Shown: in pieces, positions 1 to 4,693 of the stretch | How positions within the stretch are numbered: position 1 is the first letter of the stretch | Layout of the letters: each line of letters begins with the position of its first letter | NCBI GenBank assembly: GCA_905212395.1 | Contig: CAJMEI010000093.1 | Coordinates: 1-5,063 of the forward strand | Direction: 5' to 3' | Length of the DNA stretch: 5,063 nt | Source of the DNA: an uncultured Christensenella sp. | Lineage (GTDB): Bacteria; Bacillota; Clostridia; Christensenellales; Borkfalkiaceae | The notes under the pieces: generated by a model | The model's database searches: none | Seen by the model: the letters and a program-made list of their open reading frames with translations, nothing else | Told to the model about the DNA's origin: nothing | Translations under genes and position numbers: made by a program

Positions 1-28
1 ATAAATTAAAACAAAAAAGGAGAGAATT

Positions 29-319
29 ATGGCTTCTAGCAAAGAATATAAAGATTTTATTTTAGAACAATTATCTAGCTTAAACCCGAGTTCTAGACCT
101 ATGATGGGCGAATTTTTAATTTACGTAAACGGCGTTTACTTCGGCGGTATCTTCGACGATAGATTTTTAATAAAAATCACGAACTCTAACCAAAAATATA
201 AATTAATAAAAGAATTGCCTTACAACGGCGCAAAACCAATGTATTTAGTAGACAACTTCGACGATAAAGATTATTTAGAAAATTTAGTTTTAGACACCGT
301 TAAAGGATTAAAAAAGTAA
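29..319 (+). CDS. TfoX/Sxy N-terminal domain family protein
   Basis: This is a 96-residue cytoplasmic protein that looks like a stand-alone TfoX N-terminal domain. Visible family hallmarks are the early RPMMGEFLIYVNG stretch (about residues 23-35), GGIFDDRFLIK (39-49), and the late GAKPMYLVDNFDDKDYLENL block (67-86). The length fits the short Firmicutes members, which lack the C-terminal helix-hairpin-helix half of proteobacterial Sxy/TfoX. Sxy controls competence in gammaproteobacteria, but the role of the short form is not established and I do not assign competence here. The ATG start is set by an AGGAG at 18-22, seven bases upstream. Eleven of its twelve leucines are TTA, a strongly AT-biased usage shared with the neighbouring regulator and unlike the cluster at 2159-4306. 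It is convergent with the regulator gene, and its promoter lies off the window. Confidence 0.85.
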   Translation: MASSKEYKDFILEQLSSLNPSSRPMMGEFLIYVNGVYFGGIFDDRFLIKITNSNQKYKLIKELPYNGAKPMYLVDNFDDKDYLENLVLDTVKGLKK

Positions 320-340
320 AATTTAAAAATAACGCCATAT

Positions 341-367
341 AAAGGGATAGCAAGTTGCTATCCCTTT
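341..367. terminator. Hairpin between convergent genes, probable bidirectional terminator
   Basis: AAAGGGATAGC (341-351) pairs perfectly with GCTATCCCTTT (357-367) around a 5-base loop, and the complementarity extends into the loop. It sits 22 bases after the TfoX stop and 54 bases beyond the end of the minus-strand regulator gene, where a shared terminator would be expected. Neither side has a clean T-run, so termination strength is uncertain. Confidence 0.55.
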
Positions 368-420
368 ACTACACATAATAAACTTTTTTAATTTTGCCCT
401 TAAACGGCGAAAAAATATTA

Positions 421-981
421 TTATATTTTCTGCGATTTTTGATAAAATAATCCGCCGATAAATAAAGCTATACTTGTTAAAAAAATCGTTATAAGTATTA
501 TCAAATGCACGTTTTGCGATATAGTTTCCCCTTTCCAAACGGAAAAGTTCGATTTTAATACGTTCATTTCAGATAAAACGTTATTTACTCGTTCCCATTT
601 CGTAGTTATTAAAGAAGGTAAGAAATAAATTATACCGCAAATAAATACAATAATACTTGCCCTAAATAAAGCGTTTATCCTTATATATTTTATAGAAATC
701 AAAATATTTAGAACCAAGTAAGCTATCGAGGTTAAAGGTAACGCAAGATTGATAAACCACCCGTTTTTCGCGTATCCGTTTTTTAAAGCAAATTCGTTTA
801 TTACCGCTAGTAACACAACTAAACTTATTGTTCCTAAAAGTAAAGAAATATAGGCGTTTATTTTTTTAAGCGGAGCAAAAATTTTAATTTTACTTATGTA
901 AATAGGCGTAAAAACCATAATAAAAGCCGTCCATATGGCGATTAATGCCACCCAAGCCCATTTCCGTCGGTATATAGACAA
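421..981 (-). pseudogene. C-terminal membrane part of the frameshifted HTH regulator
   Basis: This frame encodes about five hydrophobic helices: WVALIAIWTAFIMVF, then segments around SLLLGTISLVVLLAVI, LALPLTSIAYLVLNILI, ASIIVFICGIIYFL and IILITIFLTSIALFIGG. It has no credible start of its own: the frame opens only with a TTG inside the upstream gene and has no ribosome binding site. It continues, one base out of frame, the protein encoded at 942-1463. Restoring one base near 958-966 changes the upstream tail from DGN-GLGWH-stop to DGN-WAWVALIAIW, giving a single protein of about 347 residues. That matches the layout of clostridial proteins with an N-terminal XRE domain and a long polytopic C-terminus. 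The remaining reading frame is clean, so the lesion is either recent or a sequencing error. Without the repair this part is probably not made. Confidence 0.75.
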
Positions 982-1463
982 GTGAAAACCAAAAGCAAAG
1001 ACAATGCGGTTAAATTAGCCAAAGGCAATGTTATAAGCTTATATTTTACTATATATTTTGGCAAATTAGTAATAGTAAAGCTTAACGCTAACGACAAGAA
1101 AACTATCCAAAACCAACTTAACGTTTTATTAACCGCCAAATTACAAATAAAGCAAACTAATATCGCAATTAGGTAAGAAATTATAAAAAATAGATTCCAC
1201 GAAAACGCAAGAGTTTTCCACCTTTTTGCGAACTTATTTTTTTGCCTTAAATTGTTATCCACGGAAGAAGTTATAAGCTCGTGTTCGGTTACTCCTAATA
1301 TTTCCGCTAATTTTGGCAATAGCGTTATATCGGGGTGCGCCACGCCCTTTTCCCATTTGCTTACGGCAGACTCCGAAACGTAAAGCATATTTGCTAGTTC
1401 CTTTTGCGTAAGATTTTTCTCTAATCTTTTTTGCTTGAAAAAAGCACCGAATTTTTCATTCAT
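942..1463 (-). CDS. XRE-family HTH transcriptional regulator with membrane domain (truncated by frameshift)
   Basis: As it stands the protein has 173 residues. Residues about 7-62 are an XRE/Cro-C1 helix-turn-helix domain: FKQKRLEKNLTQKELANML, then VSESAVSKWEKG as the recognition region, then a third block around DITLLPKLAEILGVTEHELI. A charged linker follows, then about three hydrophobic helices (roughly residues 84-110, 114-136 and 143-163). The reading frame then runs into GLGWH and a stop after an apparent one-base loss, with the rest of the membrane domain in the next frame (421-981). The start is the ATG at 1463, nine bases from an AAGGAG at 1473-1478. The family is expected to be a membrane-tethered DNA-binding regulator, often beside a transporter; here it is divergent from a MATE-like remnant. 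The truncated form keeps the whole DNA-binding domain and could still act as a repressor. Confidence 0.8.
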   Translation of the reverse strand: MNEKFGAFFKQKRLEKNLTQKELANMLYVSESAVSKWEKGVAHPDITLLPKLAEILGVTEHELITSSVDNNLRQKNKFAKRWKTLAFSWNLFFIISYLIAILVCFICNLAVNKTLSWFWIVFLSLALSFTITNLPKYIVKYKLITLPLANLTALSLLLVFTCLYTDGNGLGWH

Positions 1464-1526
1464 AAAAAATCACTCCTTAATTTTTTTTAGAGTTTACCAT
1501 AAAAAAATAAAAAAAGAACGCTTTTT

Positions 1527-1555
1527 ATTATATCCTTAACTTGAATATTTTTCAA
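1527..1555 (-). promoter_or_regulatory. Promoter of the HTH regulator gene
   Basis: Read on the minus strand, TTGAAA (1550-1555) and TATAAT (1527-1532) are separated by exactly 17 bases, a near-consensus sigma-A promoter. Transcription would start about 55 bases upstream of the ATG at 1463. The -35 box is embedded in a perfect inverted repeat (1539-1557). Confidence 0.75.
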
Positions 1556-1557
1556 GT
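1539..1557. promoter_or_regulatory. Inverted repeat over the -35 box, candidate operator
   Basis: ACTTGAA (1539-1545) and TTCAAGT (1551-1557) form a perfect 7-base inverted repeat with a 5-base centre. It lies across the -35 element and spacer of the regulator's own promoter. Position and size suit a dimeric XRE-type repressor acting on itself. A partial half-site, CTTGAA at 1631-1636, overlaps the -35 box of the divergent promoter, so one protein could control both. The regulator link is inferred from position only. Confidence 0.5.
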
Positions 1558-1631
1558 TGTAAACGAATAGTTTTTAACCTAAAAAAACTAATTATAATAA
1601 AAAAATCACCGATTTTTTTGTTTTCCACTGC

Positions 1632-1660
1632 TTGAAAAATTTTTAAAATTTTGATATAAT
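1632..1660 (+). promoter_or_regulatory. Promoter of the MATE-like remnant
   Basis: TTGAAA (1632-1637) and TATAAT (1655-1660) are 17 bases apart, a near-perfect sigma-A promoter. The predicted start is near 1667, giving a leader of roughly 78 bases before the ATG at 1745. It is divergent from the regulator promoter at 1527-1555, and the two -35 boxes are about 75 bases apart. Confidence 0.75.
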
Positions 1661-1685
1661 CGTTGTATCAATGAGTAACGGAAAC

Positions 1686-1723
1686 GTGTAAGTCCGATTG
1701 AAAAATCGGGCTTACACTTTTTT
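1686..1723 (+). terminator. Intrinsic terminator in the 5' leader, possible attenuator
   Basis: GTGTAAGTCCGATT (1686-1699) pairs with AATCGGGCTTACAC (1704-1717) through 14 pairs, one of them T-G, capped by a GAAA tetraloop and followed directly by six Ts (1718-1723). It lies between the promoter at 1632-1660 and the ribosome binding site at 1734-1739. Most transcripts should therefore stop before the coding start unless something prevents folding. The region before it (about 1667-1685) is short, so a full aptamer of a known riboswitch class seems unlikely. I see no match to a known class. Confidence 0.7.
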
Positions 1724-1744
1724 GATTCAAAAAAAGGAGTTTTT

Positions 1745-1867
1745 ATGGAAGAAGTTAAACAAAACAAAATGGCGGTAGAACCGCTAAAAAACTATTCAGC
1801 GAAACCTTTACATCTGCTTGTAAATTCAAAGGTGGAACAACAAATAAAGTCTATGAAGTTTGCTTAG
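1745..1867 (+). pseudogene. N-terminal remnant of a MATE-family efflux transporter
   Basis: This 40-codon frame starts MEEVKQNKMAVEPLK, which resembles the N-terminus of clostridial MATE multidrug efflux proteins just before their first helix. The start is well supported by AAGGAG at 1734-1739, five bases upstream, and by the promoter at 1632-1660. The expected membrane helices are absent: the protein continues NYSAKPLHLLVNSKV and stops. Adding one A to the run at 1786-1791 would read EPLKKLFSETF, closer to the MATE pattern. That frame continues through KFKGGTTNKVYEVCLVI to a stop at 1873-1875, again without membrane segments. The simplest reading is a large internal deletion plus a one-base slip, leaving control elements attached to a stub. 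The MATE call rests on about 15 residues, so it is moderate. A genuine small peptide gene is the alternative. Confidence 0.5.
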
Positions 1868-1946
1868 TAATATAAATACAAAATAACTATTTCAACAAAC
1901 AAAACATCTAATTTAACTAATACGCAACATAAAAACATACATAGAA

Positions 1947-1986
1947 AAAGAGCATACTTTAGGAAAATTCCTAAAATATGCTCTTT
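1947..1986. terminator. Long hairpin, probable bidirectional terminator
   Basis: AAAGAGCATA (1947-1956) pairs with TATGCTCTTT (1977-1986). After one C-A mismatch, TTTAGGAA (1958-1965) pairs with TTCCTAAA (1968-1975). The stem is 18 pairs with one mismatch and a 2-base centre. On the minus strand the stem runs into five Ts, suiting the end of the cluster at 2159-4306; on the plus strand it is followed by a T-rich stretch, suiting the end of the remnant gene. It lies between these convergent units. Confidence 0.65.
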
Positions 1987-2003
1987 ATTTCTTAGATAAT
2001 ACT

Positions 2004-2044
2004 GCTAGTTTCAAACAGCATTGACTAAACTAGCTTTGTTTTTG
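2004..2044 (+). terminator. Second terminator-like hairpin, right arm shared with the 3' repeat array
   Basis: GCTAGTTT (2004-2011) pairs with AAACTAGC (2027-2034), followed by a T-rich tail. The 20 bases at 2028-2047 (AACTAGCTTTGTTTTTGTTG) are identical to 4793-4812 and to the matching position in every later copy of the tandem array. The left arm differs, so only half of the array's terminator is shared. No coding sequence lies nearby on the plus strand for it to terminate. Confidence 0.45.
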
Positions 2045-2076
2045 TTGTGAGTAATCTAAAATTTTGATACCATTTC

Positions 2077-2137
2077 AAAATGGGTGCACATTTTAGAGTT
2101 ATGGGTGCATTTTCCTACAAGGGGTTGCACCCATTTT
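2077..2137. repeat. Cluster of TGGGTGCA repeats, possible solo insertion-sequence end
   Basis: AAAATGGGTGCA (2077-2088) is repeated in part as ATGGGTGCA (2101-2109) and inverted exactly as TGCACCCATTTT (2126-2137). Spaced short direct repeats closed by an inverted copy, followed by TTCGACAAATT, recall the multi-site transposase-binding ends of IS21-type elements. No transposase gene or opposite end lies in the window, so this would be a scar or an internal recombination product. An operator cluster is the alternative. The family assignment is from memory of the general pattern. Confidence 0.35.
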
Positions 2138-2142
2138 AGTTC

Positions 2143-2160
2143 GACAAATTGGAATTTGTC
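2143..2160. repeat. Palindrome at the 3' edge of the YdeI-like gene
   Basis: GACAAATT (2143-2150) and AATTTGTC (2153-2160) form a perfect palindrome around two bases, overlapping the stop codon of the YdeI-like gene (2159-2161). Its 16-base core, ACAAATTGGAATTTGT, recurs with one change just upstream of the same gene's start (2730-2745). Confidence 0.6.
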
Positions 2161-2719
2161 ATTTATAATATTTATCTATCCCACCGTATCCGACGATAAT
2201 TTTCCCTTCACGAGTCTTTTTTATAAAGCTTTTAAGGCGTTTTTTGAACTCGTCGGGACGTTTTCTCGCTGCATCAATGTAAGCAATACGAATGCGTTTG
2301 TAAGGCTCGGATAATTTCTCATAGTTTTTCCACGCAACCATATCTAATTTTATATCATCAAGTATATCGTTTGGAAAAACGTACGGCGCGCGAATGATGG
2401 GCAACACAACTTCTCTCACGCTTGGGTGGATCATACCACGCTCGTCAAGCCAGATCAGCCGTTCAATATTCGGTCGGGAATAAGGACTTCCTTTTTTTCT
2501 CGGTGTAAATCGTTGCGCGCGATGTGTGGGATCAATATGCTTAATTGTGCTGTCAATCCAACCGAAGCAAAGTGCTTCTTCTACTGCATCGTTGTAGGAA
2601 AGTGCCTTGTCACCCGATTCCTTCATCGGAAAAACAAACCAAACTTCACTTTCTATTTCAAAGTGTTCGGCAAGCCACTCGCGCCATATTTCCCGTTCAC
2701 TTGTGTAAAATGTTTTCAT
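2159..2719 (-). CDS. YdeI/OmpD-associated (OmdA-like) family protein
   Basis: This 186-residue soluble protein has the pattern of the YdeI/OmpD-associated family (bacteriocin-protection, OmdA-like). An N-terminal FYTSEREIWREWLAEH helix is followed by SEVWFVFPMK, the conserved SYNDAVEEALCFGWIDS block (residues 41-57) and RFTPRKKGSPYSRPN (70-84). A C-terminal basic segment, RIRIAYIDAARKRPDEFKKR, lies near residues 142-161. The length is normal for the family and the gene looks intact. Members are linked by annotation to bacteriocin or envelope-stress protection, but the biochemistry is not firmly known. It is the last gene of the minus-strand cluster, 35 bases after the membrane protein gene. 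The ATG has only a weak ribosome binding site (TAGAGC about five bases upstream), in contrast to its neighbours. Near-identical palindromes lie at both edges of the gene. Confidence 0.8.
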   Translation of the reverse strand: MKTFYTSEREIWREWLAEHFEIESEVWFVFPMKESGDKALSYNDAVEEALCFGWIDSTIKHIDPTHRAQRFTPRKKGSPYSRPNIERLIWLDERGMIHPSVREVVLPIIRAPYVFPNDILDDIKLDMVAWKNYEKLSEPYKRIRIAYIDAARKRPDEFKKRLKSFIKKTREGKIIVGYGGIDKYYK

Positions 2720-2729
2720 TGTTTGCTCT

Positions 2730-2745
2730 ACAAATTGTAATTTGT
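2730..2745. repeat. Palindrome upstream of the YdeI-like start codon
   Basis: ACAAATT (2730-2736) and AATTTGT (2739-2745) form a perfect palindrome around GT, ten bases upstream of the ATG at 2719. It matches the palindrome at 2144-2159 in 15 of 16 positions. It could be an operator, an RNA hairpin affecting translation, or a boundary repeat left by cassette insertion. Confidence 0.55.
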
Positions 2746-2754
2746 TTGTGTTAT

Positions 2755-3342
2755 TTATCGATCTATGCTCTTAAACAGTATCTTTCTGTTTCTCACAAGA
2801 TTTAATCCAAGTAAAAAGACAATTACACACACAGCAGAGCCGAGAGTGGCATTCATAATCACTATTTCTGTTTCGGTCATTCCCTCAAATGATACGAGCA
2901 TCGAGCGTTGCAATGCGAATATCGAAACAAAGGCATCTGCATAGAATATGTTTCGTAGCGTGATAAGAGTTGCCGATGAACTGCGACGAGCTTTTATGAG
3001 CTTTATTGTCGCAAGCGTAATCTTGGTAAAGGTATACGCCGCCAATGCTATCATCACGATCATATGACGCTCATGCCCTCTATCTCGCACTACCGAGAGT
3101 ATAACTGTTCCAACAAGTGGTATGGATAGCAGTATCAGCATCCACCCCGTAAACTTGGTTATGAAACGCTCTTTGGATTTAGAGCGTAGCACCATAAAGC
3201 GTACAAGGCTTAAAACAAGATAGTACGAACCAAGCGTTAATAACCACCAAGAGTTTGTAACCAAGCTCATAACAAGATAATAGGTTGCAAACGCTATGTT
3301 GAACGCCAAACTTCCAATGGTCAATTTCAGGGTTCTATCCAT
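2755..3342 (-). CDS. Six-helix integral membrane protein, unknown function
   Basis: The 195-residue protein is strongly hydrophobic, with about six membrane helices (roughly residues 10-28, 32-52, 65-84, 94-113, 132-150 and 162-182). Basic loops (RSKSKERF near 53-60, KARRSS near 117-122, RNRK near 184-187) suggest those sides face the cytoplasm. I recognise no catalytic or transport motif and the family is unknown to me. Its ATG overlaps the end of the TetR-type gene by 8 bases, with AGAGG at 3350-3354 seven bases upstream, which indicates translational coupling. A membrane protein tightly coupled to a TetR-type repressor is often its regulated target, for example an efflux or envelope function, but that is inference. 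Codon use is more GC-rich than in the 29-1463 genes, as in the rest of this cluster. Confidence 0.75.
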   Translation of the reverse strand: MDRTLKLTIGSLAFNIAFATYYLVMSLVTNSWWLLTLGSYYLVLSLVRFMVLRSKSKERFITKFTGWMLILLSIPLVGTVILSVVRDRGHERHMIVMIALAAYTFTKITLATIKLIKARRSSSATLITLRNIFYADAFVSIFALQRSMLVSFEGMTETEIVIMNATLGSAVCVIVFLLGLNLVRNRKILFKSIDR

Positions 3343-3931
3343 TGATATTCCTCTCGCCCATCACACAATCGGTAATGACCTTAATAACCGTTGCCATATC
3401 GTCAGAGCAGTTCTTTTCAAGCCATTCCATAACAATAGCAAATACGCCAGTTAGATAGAATTTCATCACATAGGCACGCTCCTTTTCGGGAACGTTGAAG
3501 CGTTCAAGAATTGGATTAAAGATGTGTTTGAACATCCTGCCATACACTTCATCCATATTCAATGAGTTAAACTGCTTTATAGACACCTTGAACAAACGCT
3601 GATTATCCTTGATAAATGTCAAATATGGCACAAGATACTCGTTTGTGATAAACAAAAGCTCCTCATGCTTGCAGGTTTCAAATTGCAGAAAAATGCGTTT
3701 CTGGTCTATTTCGTAGTATGCGAGGTGTTTGTCAATAATATAGCGTGTGGTTTCCTTTAACAAATCCGAGGTGTTTTCATAATGTAGGTAAAAGGTGGAG
3801 CGATTTACCCCTGCCGTATCACATATCTCCTTGATGGTGATATATTCAAAGTCCTCCTTGTCAAGTAGCGTTATGAGGGCTTCGTCCATTTTTATTGCCG
3901 TATTAAAGTATTTGCTTTCGTTATGGTTCAT
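3335..3931 (-). CDS. TetR/AcrR-family transcriptional regulator
   Basis: This 198-residue DNA-binding protein has a TetR-type N-terminal domain. Residues about 31-50 (ITIKEICDTAGVNRSTFYLH) are the helix-turn-helix, followed by the typical YENTSDLLKE. The rest is a helical ligand-binding and dimerisation domain, with an LFKVSIKQF segment near residues 113-121 and FYLTGVFAIVMEWLEKNC near 158-175. It resembles the TetR_C_7/DhaS-like C-terminal group of Firmicutes, whose members mostly repress adjacent genes until a ligand binds. The start is the ATG at 3931 with GGAGGG at 3939-3944, seven bases away. It begins 21 bases after the upstream membrane protein gene and overlaps the next gene by 8 bases, so it is internal to an operon. 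No separate promoter is evident. The ligand cannot be inferred. Confidence 0.9.
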   Translation of the reverse strand: MNHNESKYFNTAIKMDEALITLLDKEDFEYITIKEICDTAGVNRSTFYLHYENTSDLLKETTRYIIDKHLAYYEIDQKRIFLQFETCKHEELLFITNEYLVPYLTFIKDNQRLFKVSIKQFNSLNMDEVYGRMFKHIFNPILERFNVPEKERAYVMKFYLTGVFAIVMEWLEKNCSDDMATVIKVITDCVMGERNING

Positions 3932-3952
3932 AAGACCGCCCTCCGTGAATGC

Positions 3953-4306
3953 TTATTTGCTCTCGCTAATCTCTCTCGCAAGCTCCACAATCTCATAGGC
4001 GTACTTCTTCTTGCCGTTCTCAAGCATCTTCTTGTAGATAGGATAGTTCACGCCGCATCCTATCATACCGATAATGCCGATGATAATACCAATCACCATA
4101 CCAGTGATACCGCTTCCGATAACCTGCATACCAAGGCACATTCCCGTACCGAATACAAGGGCAAATATGATACCCCAAGTATAGGTGAATATGGTTGCAG
4201 GCAGCTTTGCCTTTCGGTCGAGCTTGCGAAGTGCTACGATTTTGGAGCTGTCCTTGGGGGCATACTCCTTTGCGATGGATTCTGCGTAGATTTTGTCTGT
4301 GTTCAT
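3953..4306 (-). CDS. Small two-helix membrane protein, conserved clostridial type
   Basis: The protein has 117 residues. A charged N-terminus (MNTDKIYAESIAKEYAPKD, then KIVALRKLDRKAK) precedes two hydrophobic helices at about residues 38-58 and 66-86. The second is glycine- and isoleucine-rich with a GxxxG-like pattern (GMVIGIIIGIIGMIG). The charged C-terminus, YKKMLENGKKKYAYEIVELAREI, is probably an amphipathic helix. I recognise the general type as a common uncharacterised clostridial protein. Database copies may carry an inherited enzyme name, but two membrane helices and no cofactor motif argue against an enzyme. The ATG at 4306 has AAGGAG at 4314-4319, seven bases upstream. It is the first gene of the cluster, 21 bases before the TetR-type gene, and follows two candidate promoters. 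Confidence 0.75.
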   Translation of the reverse strand: MNTDKIYAESIAKEYAPKDSSKIVALRKLDRKAKLPATIFTYTWGIIFALVFGTGMCLGMQVIGSGITGMVIGIIIGIIGMIGCGVNYPIYKKMLENGKKKYAYEIVELAREISESK

Positions 4307-4343
4307 GTTGTTTCTCCTTTTCGGTTGTTTTTATTGTAACTTT

Positions 4344-4372
4344 ATTATACCACCTACCAAAGAGAAACGGAA
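4344..4372 (-). promoter_or_regulatory. Proximal promoter of the four-gene cluster (extended -10)
   Basis: On the minus strand the sequence TGGTATAAT (TATAAT at 4344-4349) is an extended -10 element about 40 bases upstream of the ATG at 4306. The best -35 at 17-base spacing is TTCCGT (4367-4372), a poor match, which extended -10 promoters tolerate. Confidence 0.5.
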
Positions 4373-4442
4373 CAACAAGAATAGCATATTGTGTTGATTT
4401 AAATAATTTTTTGCAGTTAAATTCTTATTTATCAGTGAGTTT

Positions 4443-4471
4443 ATTATATCACATAATCCATTGAAAATCAA
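4443..4471 (-). promoter_or_regulatory. Distal promoter of the four-gene cluster
   Basis: TTGATT (4466-4471) and TATAAT (4443-4448), read on the minus strand, are exactly 17 bases apart, a good sigma-A match. Transcripts would start near 4436, giving a leader of about 130 bases before the ATG at 4306. The -35 box lies about 10 bases from the TTGAACGA repeat cluster, so the promoter could have arrived with that element. Confidence 0.55.
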
Positions 4472-4481
4472 TAATCAAAAA

Positions 4482-4528
4482 TTGAACGATACCCCATAAA
4501 TTGAACGAAAGGGGTATAAAGTGAACGA
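4482..4528. repeat. TTGAACGA repeat cluster, possible second insertion-sequence scar
   Basis: TTGAACGA occurs at 4482-4489 and 4501-4508, and GTGAACGA at 4521-4528, spaced 19 and 20 bases apart, about two helical turns. ATACCCC (4489-4495) and GGGGTAT (4511-4517) form an inverted repeat between them. The following TTTGCTTTTTACCG resembles the T-rich inner part of IS21-type ends. The repeat differs from that at 2077-2137, so the two clusters are not opposite ends of one element. It could instead be a regulator-binding array. Confidence 0.35.
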
Positions 4529-4554
4529 TTTGCTTTTTACCGATAAAAGCAAAA

Positions 4555-4589
4555 AGGCTTGCAAAGACGAAAACTATCCGAACAAGCCT
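4555..4589 (+). other. Weak hairpin with T-rich tail
   Basis: AGGCTTG (4555-4561) pairs with CAAGCCT (4583-4589) around a 21-base loop, followed by ATATTTTTG. It could be a weak plus-strand terminator. No plus-strand gene precedes it closely, and the large loop makes it doubtful. Confidence 0.3.
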
Positions 4590-4650
4590 ATATTTTTGAT
4601 AAAAAATCTATAAAAATGGGCAAAACACCCCTATTTTGGCAATAAAAAAG

Positions 4651-4685
4651 CCATAATACCGATATTTTTCGTATCGATATTATGG
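4651..4685 (-). terminator. Intrinsic terminator at the minus-strand exit of the tRNA-like array
   Basis: CCATAATA (4651-4658) pairs with TATTATGG (4678-4685), and after one mismatch CGATA (4660-4664) pairs with TATCG (4672-4676) around a 7-base loop. On the minus strand the stem is followed by C and then six Ts, a strong terminator. It lies nine bases beyond the CCA end of the last tRNA-like copy (4694-4696), so transcription of the array leftwards would end here. Confidence 0.65.
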
Positions 4686-4693
4686 TTTCTTTA

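Noticed and set aside
323..538. Minus-strand open frame of 71 codons
   Set aside because: It overlaps the C-terminal part of the broken regulator in another frame and runs through the terminator hairpin; it is unlikely to be coding.
982..1176. Plus-strand open frame of 64 codons
   Set aside because: It is antisense to the membrane part of the HTH regulator, with no ribosome binding site or recognisable domain.
1667..1744. Known riboswitch (for example guanidine classes, which often precede efflux genes)
   Set aside because: The leader before the terminator is too short and I do not see the conserved loops.
1786..1875. WGR-like domain in the shifted frame of the MATE remnant (KFKGGTTNKVYEV)
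   Set aside because: The resemblance to WGR-type GG-x-NK-x-YE is only a few residues in a frame without a start, too little to claim.
2084..2314. Plus-strand open frame of 76 codons
   Set aside because: It runs through the repeat cluster and antisense to the YdeI-like gene, with no ribosome binding site or family resemblance.
2426..2805. Plus-strand open frames of 86-104 codons
   Set aside because: They are antisense to the well-supported YdeI-like gene and the end of the membrane protein gene, and their composition looks like a reverse-strand shadow.
3795..4464. Plus-strand open frames of 67-138 codons
   Set aside because: They are antisense to the TetR-type and small membrane protein genes, lack ribosome binding sites, and have cysteine- and histidine-rich shadow composition.
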